A stretch of 64,000 nucleotides of DNA from Ferrovibrio sp965278975. Its GTDB lineage: Bacteria > Pseudomonadota > Alphaproteobacteria > Ferrovibrionales > Ferrovibrionaceae. The notes under the pieces are model-generated. The model saw only the letters and a list, made by a program, of their open reading frames with translations, had not been told where the DNA came from and ran no database searches. The translations under genes were made by a program, and so were the position numbers. The first letter of the stretch is position 1. Every line of letters begins with the position of its first letter. Location of the stretch: positions 4,526,001-4,590,000 of the forward strand of contig NZ_OZ257126.1 of NCBI RefSeq assembly GCF_965278975.1, written 5' to 3'. Below are positions 37,098-44,838 of this stretch, piece after piece.

Positions 37098-37409
37098 ATG
37101 GGTGAGATATATTCCTTCTTCTCGCTGCTCACGATCTTCGCGCTGGCCTGCTTCGTCGGCTATTACGTGGTGTGGAGCGTTACGCCCGCCCTGCACACGC
37201 CGCTGATGAGCGTCACCAACGCCATCTCGTCGGTGATCATCGTCGGCGCGCTGATCGCCGCCGGCGCCTCGGCGGTGTTCGATGCCTCCAAGGTTTTCGG
37301 CCTGCTCGCCATCGCGCTCGCGGCGGTGAACATCTTCGGCGGCTTCCTTGTCACCCAGCGCATGCTGGCGATGTACAAGAAAAAAGACGCCCCGGCGAAG
37401 AAGCATTAA
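37098..37409 (+). CDS. pntAB: NAD(P) transhydrogenase alpha subunit, membrane domain (PntAB)
   Basis: 103 residues with three to four transmembrane helices (FFSLLTIFALACFVGYYVVW, then TNAISSVIIVGALIAAGAS, then VFGLLAIALAAVNIFGGFLV) and the conserved VTPALHTPLMSVTNAISSVI segment. It is the membrane part that E. coli fuses to PntA. The spacing of 2 bases before and 13 after marks a tight operon. Confidence 0.95.
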   Translation: MGEIYSFFSLLTIFALACFVGYYVVWSVTPALHTPLMSVTNAISSVIIVGALIAAGASAVFDASKVFGLLAIALAAVNIFGGFLVTQRMLAMYKKKDAPAKKH

Positions 37410-37422
37410 GGGGCCATAGATC

Positions 37423-38823
37423 ATGTCCATTCAGCTCACTGCCCTGCTCTATCTCGTCAGCTCCGTGCTGTTCATCCTCGCCCTGCGCGGGCTTTCCAGC
37501 CCAGAGACCAGCCGCCAGGGCAACACCTTCGGCATGGTCGGCATGGCGATTGCCGTGCTCACCACGATTGCCAATCTCGGCGACCTCTCCGGTTCCATCG
37601 CCTGGGTGATCCTGGCGCTGGTGATCGGCGGCGGCGTCGGCACCGTGCTGGCGCGGCGCATCAAGATGACCGACATGCCGCAGCTTGTCGCCGCCATGCA
37701 CAGCCTCGTCGGCCTCGCCGCCGTGCTGGTGGCCGCGGCCGCCTTCTACAATCCGGCACCCTACGGCATCCTCAATGCCGCCGGCGTGATCTCGGTGGCC
37801 GCGCGTATCGAGATGAGCCTCGGCGTGGTGATCGGCATCATCACCTTCTCCGGCTCGCTGGTGGCGTTTGCCAAGCTGCAGGGCCTGGTCTCGGGCAGCC
37901 CGGTGATCTTCAAGGGCCAGCACATGCTGAACGCCCTGATCGGCCTGGTGATCCTCGGCCTGATCGTCGCCTTCTGCATGAACCCGAGCCGGGAATTGTT
38001 CTGGGCCGTCACGCTGCTGGCGCTGATCGTCGGCTTCACCATCATCATCCCGATCGGCGGCGCCGACATGCCCGTGGTCGTGTCGATGCTGAACAGCTAT
38101 TCCGGCTGGGCGGCGGCCGGCATCGGCTTCACCTTGCAGAACCCGGCACTGATCGTTACCGGCGCGCTGGTCGGCTCGTCGGGCGCGATCCTGTCCTACA
38201 TCATGTGCAAGGGCATGAACCGCTCGCTGTTCAACGTCATTCTCGGCGGCTTCGGCGGCGATGCCGCGGCAGCCACCGGCGGCGGCGGCAAGGTGGAGAA
38301 GCCCTACAAGAAGGGTTCGGCCGACGATGCCGCCTTCATCATGAAGAATGCCGGCAAGGTCATCATCGTGCCGGGCTATGGCATGGCGGTCAGCCAGGCG
38401 CAGCATGCCTTGCGCGAAATGGGCGACAAGCTGAAGGAGGAAGGCGTGGAAGTGAAATACGCCATCCATCCGGTGGCGGGCCGCATGCCGGGCCATATGA
38501 ACGTGCTGCTGGCGGAAGCCAACGTGCCGTATGACGAGGTGTTCGAGCTGGAGGAGATCAACTCCGAATTCCAGACCGCCGATGTCGCCTTCGTCATCGG
38601 CGCCAACGACGTGACCAACCCCGCCGCGCGCGACGACCCGAAAAGCCCGATCTACGGCATGCCGATCCTCGATGTCGACAAGGCCAAGACCGTGCTGTTC
38701 GTGAAGCGCTCGATGGCGAGCGGCTATGCCGGCATCGACAACGACCTGTTCTACAAGGACAACACGATGATGCTGCTCGCCGACGCCAAAAAGATGGTGG
38801 AAGATATTGTTAAAGGTCTTTAA
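37423..38823 (+). CDS. pntB: NAD(P) transhydrogenase beta subunit (PntB)
   Basis: 466 residues. The N-terminal part contains about nine transmembrane helices, including the proton path (RIKMTDMPQLVAAMHSLVGLAA, SGSLVAFAKLQGLV). The C-terminal NADP(H)-binding domain III begins with the KKGSADDAAFIMKNAGKVIIVPGYGMAVSQAQ pattern and contains GRMPGHMNVLLAEANVPYD and GANDVTNPAARDD. Its stop codon lies inside the left arm of a perfect 15-bp inverted repeat. Confidence 0.97.
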   Translation: MSIQLTALLYLVSSVLFILALRGLSSPETSRQGNTFGMVGMAIAVLTTIANLGDLSGSIAWVILALVIGGGVGTVLARRIKMTDMPQLVAAMHSLVGLAAVLVAAAAFYNPAPYGILNAAGVISVAARIEMSLGVVIGIITFSGSLVAFAKLQGLVSGSPVIFKGQHMLNALIGLVILGLIVAFCMNPSRELFWAVTLLALIVGFTIIIPIGGADMPVVVSMLNSYSGWAAAGIGFTLQNPALIVTGALVGSSGAILSYIMCKGMNRSLFNVILGGFGGDAAAATGGGGKVEKPYKKGSADDAAFIMKNAGKVIIVPGYGMAVSQAQHALREMGDKLKEEGVEVKYAIHPVAGRMPGHMNVLLAEANVPYDEVFELEEINSEFQTADVAFVIGANDVTNPAARDDPKSPIYGMPILDVDKAKTVLFVKRSMASGYAGIDNDLFYKDNTMMLLADAKKMVEDIVKGL

Positions 38824-39000
38824 GTCCGCAACGCGGACTTAAAGACCGATAGGCTCTAAGCGCGCAGCGCCGAAGGCGATGTGGGCGCAGAGGCCCGAAG
38901 GGCAAGAGAGCGCAGGTCTCCTGTGGAGACCTGATCGCGAACAGTGAATCTCTTTTTGAGAAAACTGAAGGGCTCGGGTTATCCCCGAGTCCTTCAGTTT
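38815..39000 (+). terminator. three successive long perfect hairpins after pntB
   Basis: Hairpin 1 pairs 38815-38829 with 38833-38847 (15 bp, loop AAC) and spans the pntB stop codon. Hairpin 2 pairs 38913-38921 with 38925-38933 (9 bp, loop TGT). Hairpin 3 pairs 38962-38971 with 38991-39000, continuing inward with one mismatch to a CTCGGG/CCCGAG stem. None has a clear T-run, though hairpin 3 ends in TTT. They could end transcription, protect the pnt mRNA, or mark the left edge of the AT-rich patch. The rest of the gap to 39142 is AT-rich with no gene seen. Confidence 0.65.
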
Positions 39001-39142
39001 AAACCACAAGATCAAAGGCTGAAGGCTCTAGAAGCAGCTCCAAAGACGACGGGGGCAAACTATGTTTTCAACTAAAAATGCTGTATCTAAATCGGAAATT
39101 GCGATATAATTTTCCAACTTATAATTTGAATTTTAGTGGAAC

Positions 39143-39910
39143 ATGGCTGTAGCCCGCCGCGCCCCTGAAATAGTTGACGCCATCAACCGAGCGATAGGAA
39201 TTTCGCTTTCGGATCATGAGGAGCGGCGACGCCTAATTTTTCTTCTCGGTAGTTTTAGGAAGAAATTCGAAGCGGATATGCGTATTGCTATCGTACTTTC
39301 GAAATTGTACGCCGATAATAATGATTACGATAACGCAGAAAGCCTTATTCGAGCCGTTAATAAAACAATGCTTTCGGGCGATTTTCCATCACTTGGAAAT
39401 TTTGCCACACAATCAAAGCGGCTCGGTCGCCTCGAAGACACGCGTTGGGCATTAAATATGATGCTTGATGGCTTCAAGGAAGTAGCTTTGAGTAAAGAGT
39501 TAATTGCTATGGCGGTTAGCACAGGCGACATAGAAGCACTTGAACACTCCACTCGCCTCAATAGCAGTCTCGCTAAAGACGCACAGCAATATCTTAAAAT
39601 TATCGATCAGGGAAAAATCAGAGATGTTTTCCCGCGACATCAGCAGTGCATTGCACAATTGATCGGTCGTCGCGTGACAATGCGCAGTGCGGTTGCGATC
39701 CTGGAAGATCCAGATGATCCAAATATGGGGGCCGTTATCAATATTGAGTATCGGTTATTGGAGAATTTCTCAGTCCGTCGCGTTATTCAGAAAAATATTA
39801 ACAAAAACTTGAGTGAAATATACATCAGCCATGGACTTGAACCGGCTCAGTGGCTGGGCGTGCTACATAATTCCATCGCAACATTATCAATTGATGAGGA
39901 CGTTGCGTGA
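39143..39910 (+). CDS. unknown helical protein, partner of a HEPN-like gene
   Basis: 255 residues encoded in DNA clearly more AT-rich than all neighbours. It is soluble, without a signal peptide or membrane helix. Residues 35-150 look like helical hairpins of TPR-like character (LYADNNDYDNAESLIRAV, LGRLEDTRWALNMMLDGFKE). The C-terminal third has IGRRVTMRSAVAIL, then YRLLENFSVRRVIQKNINKN and ISHGLEPAQWLGVLHNS. I do not recognise the family. GTGGA precedes the ATG. Its stop overlaps the start of the HEPN-like gene by 4 bases, so the two are translationally coupled. Confidence 0.7.
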   Translation: MAVARRAPEIVDAINRAIGISLSDHEERRRLIFLLGSFRKKFEADMRIAIVLSKLYADNNDYDNAESLIRAVNKTMLSGDFPSLGNFATQSKRLGRLEDTRWALNMMLDGFKEVALSKELIAMAVSTGDIEALEHSTRLNSSLAKDAQQYLKIIDQGKIRDVFPRHQQCIAQLIGRRVTMRSAVAILEDPDDPNMGAVINIEYRLLENFSVRRVIQKNINKNLSEIYISHGLEPAQWLGVLHNSIATLSIDEDVA

Positions 39911-40272
39911 GCGTCTCTCCTTTAGAGATATTAGCCGACGCACAAACTTTGCGCGTTAACTTAGTCTCTTCTGAAGCCCGACGTCGTTCGATACTCTCTC
40001 GAACTTATTATGCAGCGTTTCATCAAGCGATTTCTATTGCGGGCGAGAATGGCTTTCGCCGTGAAAAAAATGGTGAGGGAATACACCAGCAATTGATTGG
40101 ATTTCTGCGACGGCAAACAAAATCGAGCTTACGGCAATTAGGTTGCGACTTGGACTCGCTTTATACCAAGCGAATTCAAGCAGATTACTACCTGAATATC
40201 ACTATTGAAAAACATGATGCGGAAGATAGCTTGCTGGTTGCTCAGGAAGTCCTTGCCGCAGCGGATGATTAA
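39907..40272 (+). CDS. HEPN-like domain protein
   Basis: 121 residues, GTG start in a GTGA overlap with the preceding stop. Features typical of HEPN domains are SRTYYAAFHQAI with an Rx6H motif (R32, H39), GIHQQLIGFLRR, and KRIQADYYL (R89, D93, Y94). HEPN proteins include RNases in toxin-antitoxin and phage-defence systems, and also non-catalytic members. The AT-rich composition matches its partner and suggests horizontal acquisition. There is no MNT nucleotidyltransferase antitoxin beside it; the neighbour is an unknown 255-residue protein. Assignment is from motif reading only. Confidence 0.62.
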   Translation: MSVSPLEILADAQTLRVNLVSSEARRRSILSRTYYAAFHQAISIAGENGFRREKNGEGIHQQLIGFLRRQTKSSLRQLGCDLDSLYTKRIQADYYLNITIEKHDAEDSLLVAQEVLAAADD

Positions 40273-40367
40273 CTTCATCCGACGAATTACCTTTGGGTAG
40301 CATCGGCAATCTCAACTTATTGCTAGCTCTGCAGTTCTGCTTGCCAAATGAATCGCAACCAAGCCGA

Positions 40368-40757
40368 CTACAGCATTATTCGCACCTCAATCGCCGCGCA
40401 GGTCATCACCAGGCCCTGATCGGTCATTTGCAGCACGCCGGATTTCGTCAGGTCGCCGACATCGGCATGAACGCCCTTGTAATCGCGCTTCAGGCCACGC
40501 GCCAGATCGGCGATGGATTTCGGGCGGGTGCGGCGCACGGCGCGGATCAGTTCCATGCGCTTCGGCGTCATCAGCCGTACCATCTGTTCCCAATCGACAA
40601 ACGAGAGCACGGCTTCATCGAATACTTCGCCGCGCTCGGCGCGTTTCCAGGCGGCGCCGAAATCATCCAGCGCCTCGCACAGGCTGACATTGGCGCGGAT
40701 TTTCAACGCCGGCTTGGCCTGCCGCACTGCCTGTTTCTGCTTCAATGCCTTGGTCAT
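40368..40757 (-). CDS. HVO_A0114-like winged-helix antitoxin/DNA-binding protein
   Basis: 129 residues from the ATG at 40755-40757, preceded by AGGTGG. The central part SFVDWEQMVRLMTPKRMELIRAVRRTRPKSIADLARGLKRDYKGVHADVGDL-type sequence is a winged helix-turn-helix of the kind seen in HVO_A0114-family antitoxins and regulators, with the recognition helix near residues 93-108. No cognate toxin gene adjoins it on the same strand. GC content is normal, so it need not belong to the AT-rich HEPN unit, to which it is convergent. Confidence 0.75.
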   Translation of the reverse strand: MTKALKQKQAVRQAKPALKIRANVSLCEALDDFGAAWKRAERGEVFDEAVLSFVDWEQMVRLMTPKRMELIRAVRRTRPKSIADLARGLKRDYKGVHADVGDLTKSGVLQMTDQGLVMTCAAIEVRIML

Positions 40758-40795
40758 CGTCCACCTAGTGCCTGCATCAGAATAGCACTGCCCCC

Positions 40796-41281
40796 CTACC
40801 TCAAAAACACCAGCTCCCCGAGCAGCCATGTGCTCTGTCCGTCGGGCGCCAGGATCGGCAGGTGGAGTGAGTCGAAGGGCAGGTAATCCTTGCCGGCCCA
40901 GAGCACGTTGCCGCCGGCGCGCAGGATCACATGCTTGCGCACCACGATCTGGTAGGCGTTGATCACCGTGGCGGCATCCTCGCTTGAGAAGCCCCAGAAG
41001 AGTTCACTCACCTTCGAGCCGGTGAATTCATGGCCGTGCATGGCGGTGAGTTCGGCGCCGATCAGGCGGTAGCGGAAATCGCTGCCGCCTTCTATCGGCT
41101 CGACGATGAACAGGCTGCCGAGATGCTCTTTGAGTTCAGTCGGGTCGATATCCTGGCGCCGGGGGATGCCGCCCGCTGCCGGGCAACGCGCAAGCCAGTA
41201 ATCGCGCAGCGCACGGAGGCGCGGCGCGTCATCCAGCGCCGGATTCAATTCGGCGTGGAGGCGGCTTCTGGCTTTGGTCAT
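40796..41281 (-). CDS. PAS domain protein (PAS_5 type)
   Basis: 161 residues, a stand-alone PAS-like domain. Conserved-looking parts are LRDYWLARCPAAGGIPRRQDIDPTELKEHLGSLFIVEPI, FRYRLIGAELTAMHGHEFTG and LPILAPDGQSTWLLGELVFL. A longer start at 41305 is possible; 41281 is chosen because GGGTGGG precedes it. It is upstream of and co-directional with the winged-helix gene (gap 38 bases). Second such protein in the window; function unknown. Confidence 0.78.
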   Translation of the reverse strand: MTKARSRLHAELNPALDDAPRLRALRDYWLARCPAAGGIPRRQDIDPTELKEHLGSLFIVEPIEGGSDFRYRLIGAELTAMHGHEFTGSKVSELFWGFSSEDAATVINAYQIVVRKHVILRAGGNVLWAGKDYLPFDSLHLPILAPDGQSTWLLGELVFLR

Positions 41282-41439
41282 CGCGTCGGTCCCACCCTGG
41301 CGCATGGCCTGATACTACGCGCCAGTATACGGCGCCCGGCGGCGCGAATACCACCCTGCCCTGTCTGGCGGCGCTTCCTTGCCTGCATTAAATCGCCGAT
41401 CATGCCTGCAATGATCAGGCGATAAACGGGAGGGAAACC

Positions 41440-42180
41440 ATGGCTGCATCCGGCTTTGCAGGCGCGCTCGATTTCAGCGGCAGGATTGTACTCGTCACCG
41501 GCGGCTCGGATGGCATCGGCCATGGCGTGGCGCGCGCCTTCGTAAGCCAAGGCGCCCGCGTGAGCGTAACCGGCACGCGCGAGGCAGCCAGCTATGGCCA
41601 TGATTTCGCCGGGCTGGATTTCATTCAGCTAGACGTGTCCGATCCGGCATCCGTGGCGGCCCTGGCGCCGCGCTTCCCCGAACTGGATGTGCTGGTGAAT
41701 TGCGTCGGCACGGTGCTCTACAAGGGCCAGGAATTCGAGCGCGCCGGCTTTGCCCGGGTGGTGGATATCAACCTCACCGGGGTGATGGATGTGTGCGCCA
41801 CCTTGCAGCCGGCTTTGGCTGTGCGCGGTGGCGCCATCGTCAATCTCGATTCCGTGGTGGCCGAGCAGGCGGCGCGCAACAACCCGGCCTATTCCGCCAG
41901 CAAGATCGGGCTGAAGCATCTGAACAAGGTGCTGGCGATCAAATGGGGCAAGCAGGGCATCCGGGTGAACGGCGTCGGCCCCGGCTTCGTGCCGACCAAG
42001 CTGACCGCCAACCAGGCCGGCAACGAGGCAGCCGTGGCCGCGCGCCTGCCGCTGGGCCGCATCGGCACGCCCGAGGATATCGCCGGCGCGGTGCTGTTCC
42101 TGGCCTCGCCGCTGGCCGGCTATGTCACCGGGCAGTCGATCCTGGTGGATGGCGGGATGACGCTGCTCGGGGCGCTGTAG
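41440..42180 (+). CDS. short-chain dehydrogenase/reductase
   Basis: 246-residue NAD(P)-dependent oxidoreductase of the classical SDR type. The cofactor loop is TGGSDGIG (20-27), with NCVG at 87-90 in place of NNAG. The catalytic residues S138, Y151 and K155 (YSASK) are present. The C-terminus GRIGTPEDIAGAVLFLASPLAGYVTGQSILVDGG is typical. Substrate unknown. GGAGGG lies upstream of the ATG. Downstream is a repeat-bearing gap, then the GMC oxidoreductase. Confidence 0.92.
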   Translation: MAASGFAGALDFSGRIVLVTGGSDGIGHGVARAFVSQGARVSVTGTREAASYGHDFAGLDFIQLDVSDPASVAALAPRFPELDVLVNCVGTVLYKGQEFERAGFARVVDINLTGVMDVCATLQPALAVRGGAIVNLDSVVAEQAARNNPAYSASKIGLKHLNKVLAIKWGKQGIRVNGVGPGFVPTKLTANQAGNEAAVAARLPLGRIGTPEDIAGAVLFLASPLAGYVTGQSILVDGGMTLLGAL

Positions 42181-42497
42181 GCTGGGCGATTGACTGTTCG
42201 CATAATGTTCTTTATAGTGTTTGGCCGTAAACAGCGGAAAACGGCGTTGTGACAAAATCGCGCGAGTGTCCGGGAACAAACGGGAAGGTTTGGGAAGCAA
42301 ACTGAAAAAATGGGATACCGGCTTTCGCCGGTATGACAAGGAATATGAAGAAGGTCGTCATGCCCGCGCAGGCGGGCATCCCATTTTTGTAAAGCCCATT
42401 TTTGTAAATCCCATTTTGGTAAAGCCGTTTTACCCCTCCGCCGCGGCTTCCCGCTCCGGCCCCGGCCTGCCTAGACTGGCGGCCAAGGGAGAAACGC
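42181..42497. repeat. intergenic gap with ATCCCATTT-family palindromes and a 15-bp triplet repeat
   Basis: No gene is seen in these 317 bases. A unit AAAATGGGATACCGG...GGTATGAC starts near 42305 and a second unit GTCATGCCCG...ATCCCATTT lies at 42357-42387, related to the repeats at 27356 and 54836 but spaced by a longer centre. It is followed by three tandem copies of a 15-base unit (CCCATTTTTGTAAAG-like) at 42380-42394, 42395-42409 and 42410-42424. GGGAG lies just before the GMC gene start. Confidence 0.75.
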
Positions 42498-44144
42498 ATG
42501 GCTGAAGATTTCGAGGATGGCGGCACATTCGACTATGTGATCGTCGGCGGCGGCACGGCTGGGTCGCTGCTGGCCAATCGCCTGTCTGCCGATCCCGCGC
42601 GCCGCGTGCTGGTGCTGGAAGCCGGCGGCGACGACAACTGGATCTGGTTCCATATCCCCATCGGCTATCTGTTCGCCATCGGCAATCCGCGTTCCGACTG
42701 GTGCTTCAAGACCGAAAGCGTGCCGGGCCTGAATGGCCGGTCCATCGGCTATGCGCGCGGCAAGGTGCTGGGCGGCTGCACCGCCATCAACGCCATGGTC
42801 TACATGCGCGGCCAGGCCGCCGATTACGATGCCTGGCGCCAGCTTGGCCTCACCGGCTGGGGCTGGGATGATGTGCTGCCGTATTTCCTCAAGCATGAGA
42901 ATCATTTTTCTGCCACCGCTTCCTCTGAAGGCACCGCGCCCTTGCACAAAAGCGGCGGCGAATGGCGCGTGGAGCAGCCGCGCGTGCGCTGGGATATCCT
43001 GGATGCCGTGGGCCGCGCCGGGGCCGAGATCGGCATCCCGCCGGTGGCGGATTTCAATGGCGGCGACAATGAGGGCGCGGGCTATTTCCAGGTCAACCAG
43101 CATAAGGGCCGGCGCTGGTCGGCAGCCACCGGCTTCCTGAAACCCGTGATGCAGCGGCAAAATCTCACCGTGCGCTTGCAGGCCCATGCCGAACGCATCG
43201 AAATGGATGGCGGCCGCCGCGCCACCGGGCTGATCTACACCCAGAATGGCCGCCGCTACCGCGTGCGCGCGGCGCGCGAAGTGCTGCTCACCGCCGGCGC
43301 CATCGCCTCGCCGCAGCTGTTGCAGCTATCGGGCATCGGCCCGGGTGCGCTGTTGCAGCAGCATGGCATACCGGTGGCGCATGACTCACCCGGCGTGGGC
43401 GAGAATTTGCAGGATCACCTGCAGGTGCGGCTGATCTACAAGGTGAAGAATGTCACCACCATCAACCAGCTCGATCAGTCGCTGTTCGCCAAGGCCAAGA
43501 TGGCGCTGGATTACGCGCTGTTCCGGCGCGGCGCGCTGACCATGGCGCCATCGCAATTCGGCATGTTCACGCGCTCCAGCCCGGAACATGCCACGGCCAA
43601 TGTGGAGTATCACATCCAGCCGCTGTCACTGGATAAGTTCGGTGATCCGCTGCACAAGTTTCCAGCCTTCACCGCCAGCATCTGCAATCTGCGCCCCACC
43701 TCGCGCGGCCATGTGCGGATCAAGAGCCGCGATGCTTTCTCAGCCCCGGCGATCCAGCCGAATTATCTCTCCACGCCCGAAGACCAGCGCGTGGCGGTGG
43801 ACAGCATCAAGCTGACCCGGCGGCTGGCGCAGGCCAAGGCACTGGCGCCCTATGAGCCGGAGGAATACCTGCCCGGTCCTGGTATCGCCAGCGAAGCCGA
43901 TATGGTGAAGGCGGCGGGCGATCTCGGCGCCACCATCTTCCATCCAGTAGCAACGGCGAAGATGGGGCCGGATCACGACCGCATGGCGGTGCTGGATGGC
44001 GAATTGCGGGTGCGCGGCATCGAAGGCTTGCGCGTGGTGGATGCCTCGGCAATGCCGCTGATCACCTCGGGCAACACCGCCTCGCCCACCCTGATGATCG
44101 CCGAGAAGGCGGCCGAGAGCATCATCCGCGACGCGCGGGGGTGA
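42498..44144 (+). CDS. GMC family oxidoreductase (choline/alcohol dehydrogenase-like)
   Basis: FAD-dependent alcohol oxidase/dehydrogenase of 548 residues. The dinucleotide loop is GGGTAGSLLANRLS near residues 17-30. The first GMC signature is GRSIGYARGKVLGGCTAINAMVYMRG, and the second is LTAGAIASPQLLQLSGIGPG. The catalytic His is H482 (IFHPVATAKMGP), followed by the C-terminal VVDASAMPLITSGNTASPTLMIAEKAA. Substrate is undetermined; no betaine genes are nearby. Confidence 0.94.
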   Translation: MAEDFEDGGTFDYVIVGGGTAGSLLANRLSADPARRVLVLEAGGDDNWIWFHIPIGYLFAIGNPRSDWCFKTESVPGLNGRSIGYARGKVLGGCTAINAMVYMRGQAADYDAWRQLGLTGWGWDDVLPYFLKHENHFSATASSEGTAPLHKSGGEWRVEQPRVRWDILDAVGRAGAEIGIPPVADFNGGDNEGAGYFQVNQHKGRRWSAATGFLKPVMQRQNLTVRLQAHAERIEMDGGRRATGLIYTQNGRRYRVRAAREVLLTAGAIASPQLLQLSGIGPGALLQQHGIPVAHDSPGVGENLQDHLQVRLIYKVKNVTTINQLDQSLFAKAKMALDYALFRRGALTMAPSQFGMFTRSSPEHATANVEYHIQPLSLDKFGDPLHKFPAFTASICNLRPTSRGHVRIKSRDAFSAPAIQPNYLSTPEDQRVAVDSIKLTRRLAQAKALAPYEPEEYLPGPGIASEADMVKAAGDLGATIFHPVATAKMGPDHDRMAVLDGELRVRGIEGLRVVDASAMPLITSGNTASPTLMIAEKAAESIIRDARG

Positions 44145-44162
44145 TGCCTTCAGAGAATCCGC

Positions 44163-44696
44163 TCAGCTCAAACCAGCGGCGCGCTTCACGCCATCGGTGA
44201 TCAGCTTGGCGGCTTCTTCCGGGCCGACCCACTGGGTGTTCTTGACGAACTTGCCCTTCTCCAGATCCTTGTAGTGGCTGAAGAAGTGTTCGATCTGGGT
44301 CAGCAGGCTGGCCGGCAGGTCTTCGTAGGTGCGCACATCGGTGTAGAACGGGTGCAGCTTGTCCACCGGCACGGCGATGATCTTCTCGTCGCCGCCGGCT
44401 TCGTCTTCCATCAGCAGCGCACCGATCGGGCGCGAGCGGATCACCGCACCGGCCACCACCGGGATATGGCTCACCACCAGGATGTCGCAGGGATCGCCAT
44501 CGCCCGACAGCGTGTGCGGGATGAAGCCGTAATTCGCCGGGTAGAACATCGCGGTGTGGATGAAGCGGTCGACGAACAGGGCGCCGGAATCCTTGTCCAG
44601 CTCGTATTTCACCGGCACGCCGCCGGCCGGGATTTCGATCACGGCGTTGACGTCGTGCGGCGGGTTCTTCCCCACCGGAATACGGGCGATATCCAT
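44163..44696 (-). CDS. ppa: inorganic pyrophosphatase
   Basis: Soluble family I pyrophosphatase, 177 residues (usual 170-180), hydrolysing PPi to drive biosynthesis. The metal-binding signature is DGDPCDILV, with YELDKDSGALFVDRFI and YPANYGFIPHTLS before it and DKLHPFYTDV after. It is convergent with the GMC gene and divergent from pyk. Confidence 0.97.
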   Translation of the reverse strand: MDIARIPVGKNPPHDVNAVIEIPAGGVPVKYELDKDSGALFVDRFIHTAMFYPANYGFIPHTLSGDGDPCDILVVSHIPVVAGAVIRSRPIGALLMEDEAGGDEKIIAVPVDKLHPFYTDVRTYEDLPASLLTQIEHFFSHYKDLEKGKFVKNTQWVGPEEAAKLITDGVKRAAGLS

Positions 44697-44838
44697 GGCT
44701 GGCTCCGGATGCTGCGATGCGGCAAGTTTCTACTGCGGCGCAGCATAAGCCGCAATATCCGGCGCTTTGAAAATATACGGATTCCCTTGGGTTGTGACCT
44801 TGATCCCCCTAGGCTGGCGAGACAAGAAGGAATCGGCC

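Noticed and set aside
40293..40886. 197-residue plus-strand frame downstream of the HEPN-like gene, considered as a third member of the unit
   Set aside because: It is antisense to the winged-helix gene, which has a good RBS and family features. GC content rises to the background level here.
42304..42424. Possible CRISPR array
   Set aside because: The 15-bp units are directly tandem with no unique spacers, and no cas genes are near. It is REP-type and slippage repeat DNA.
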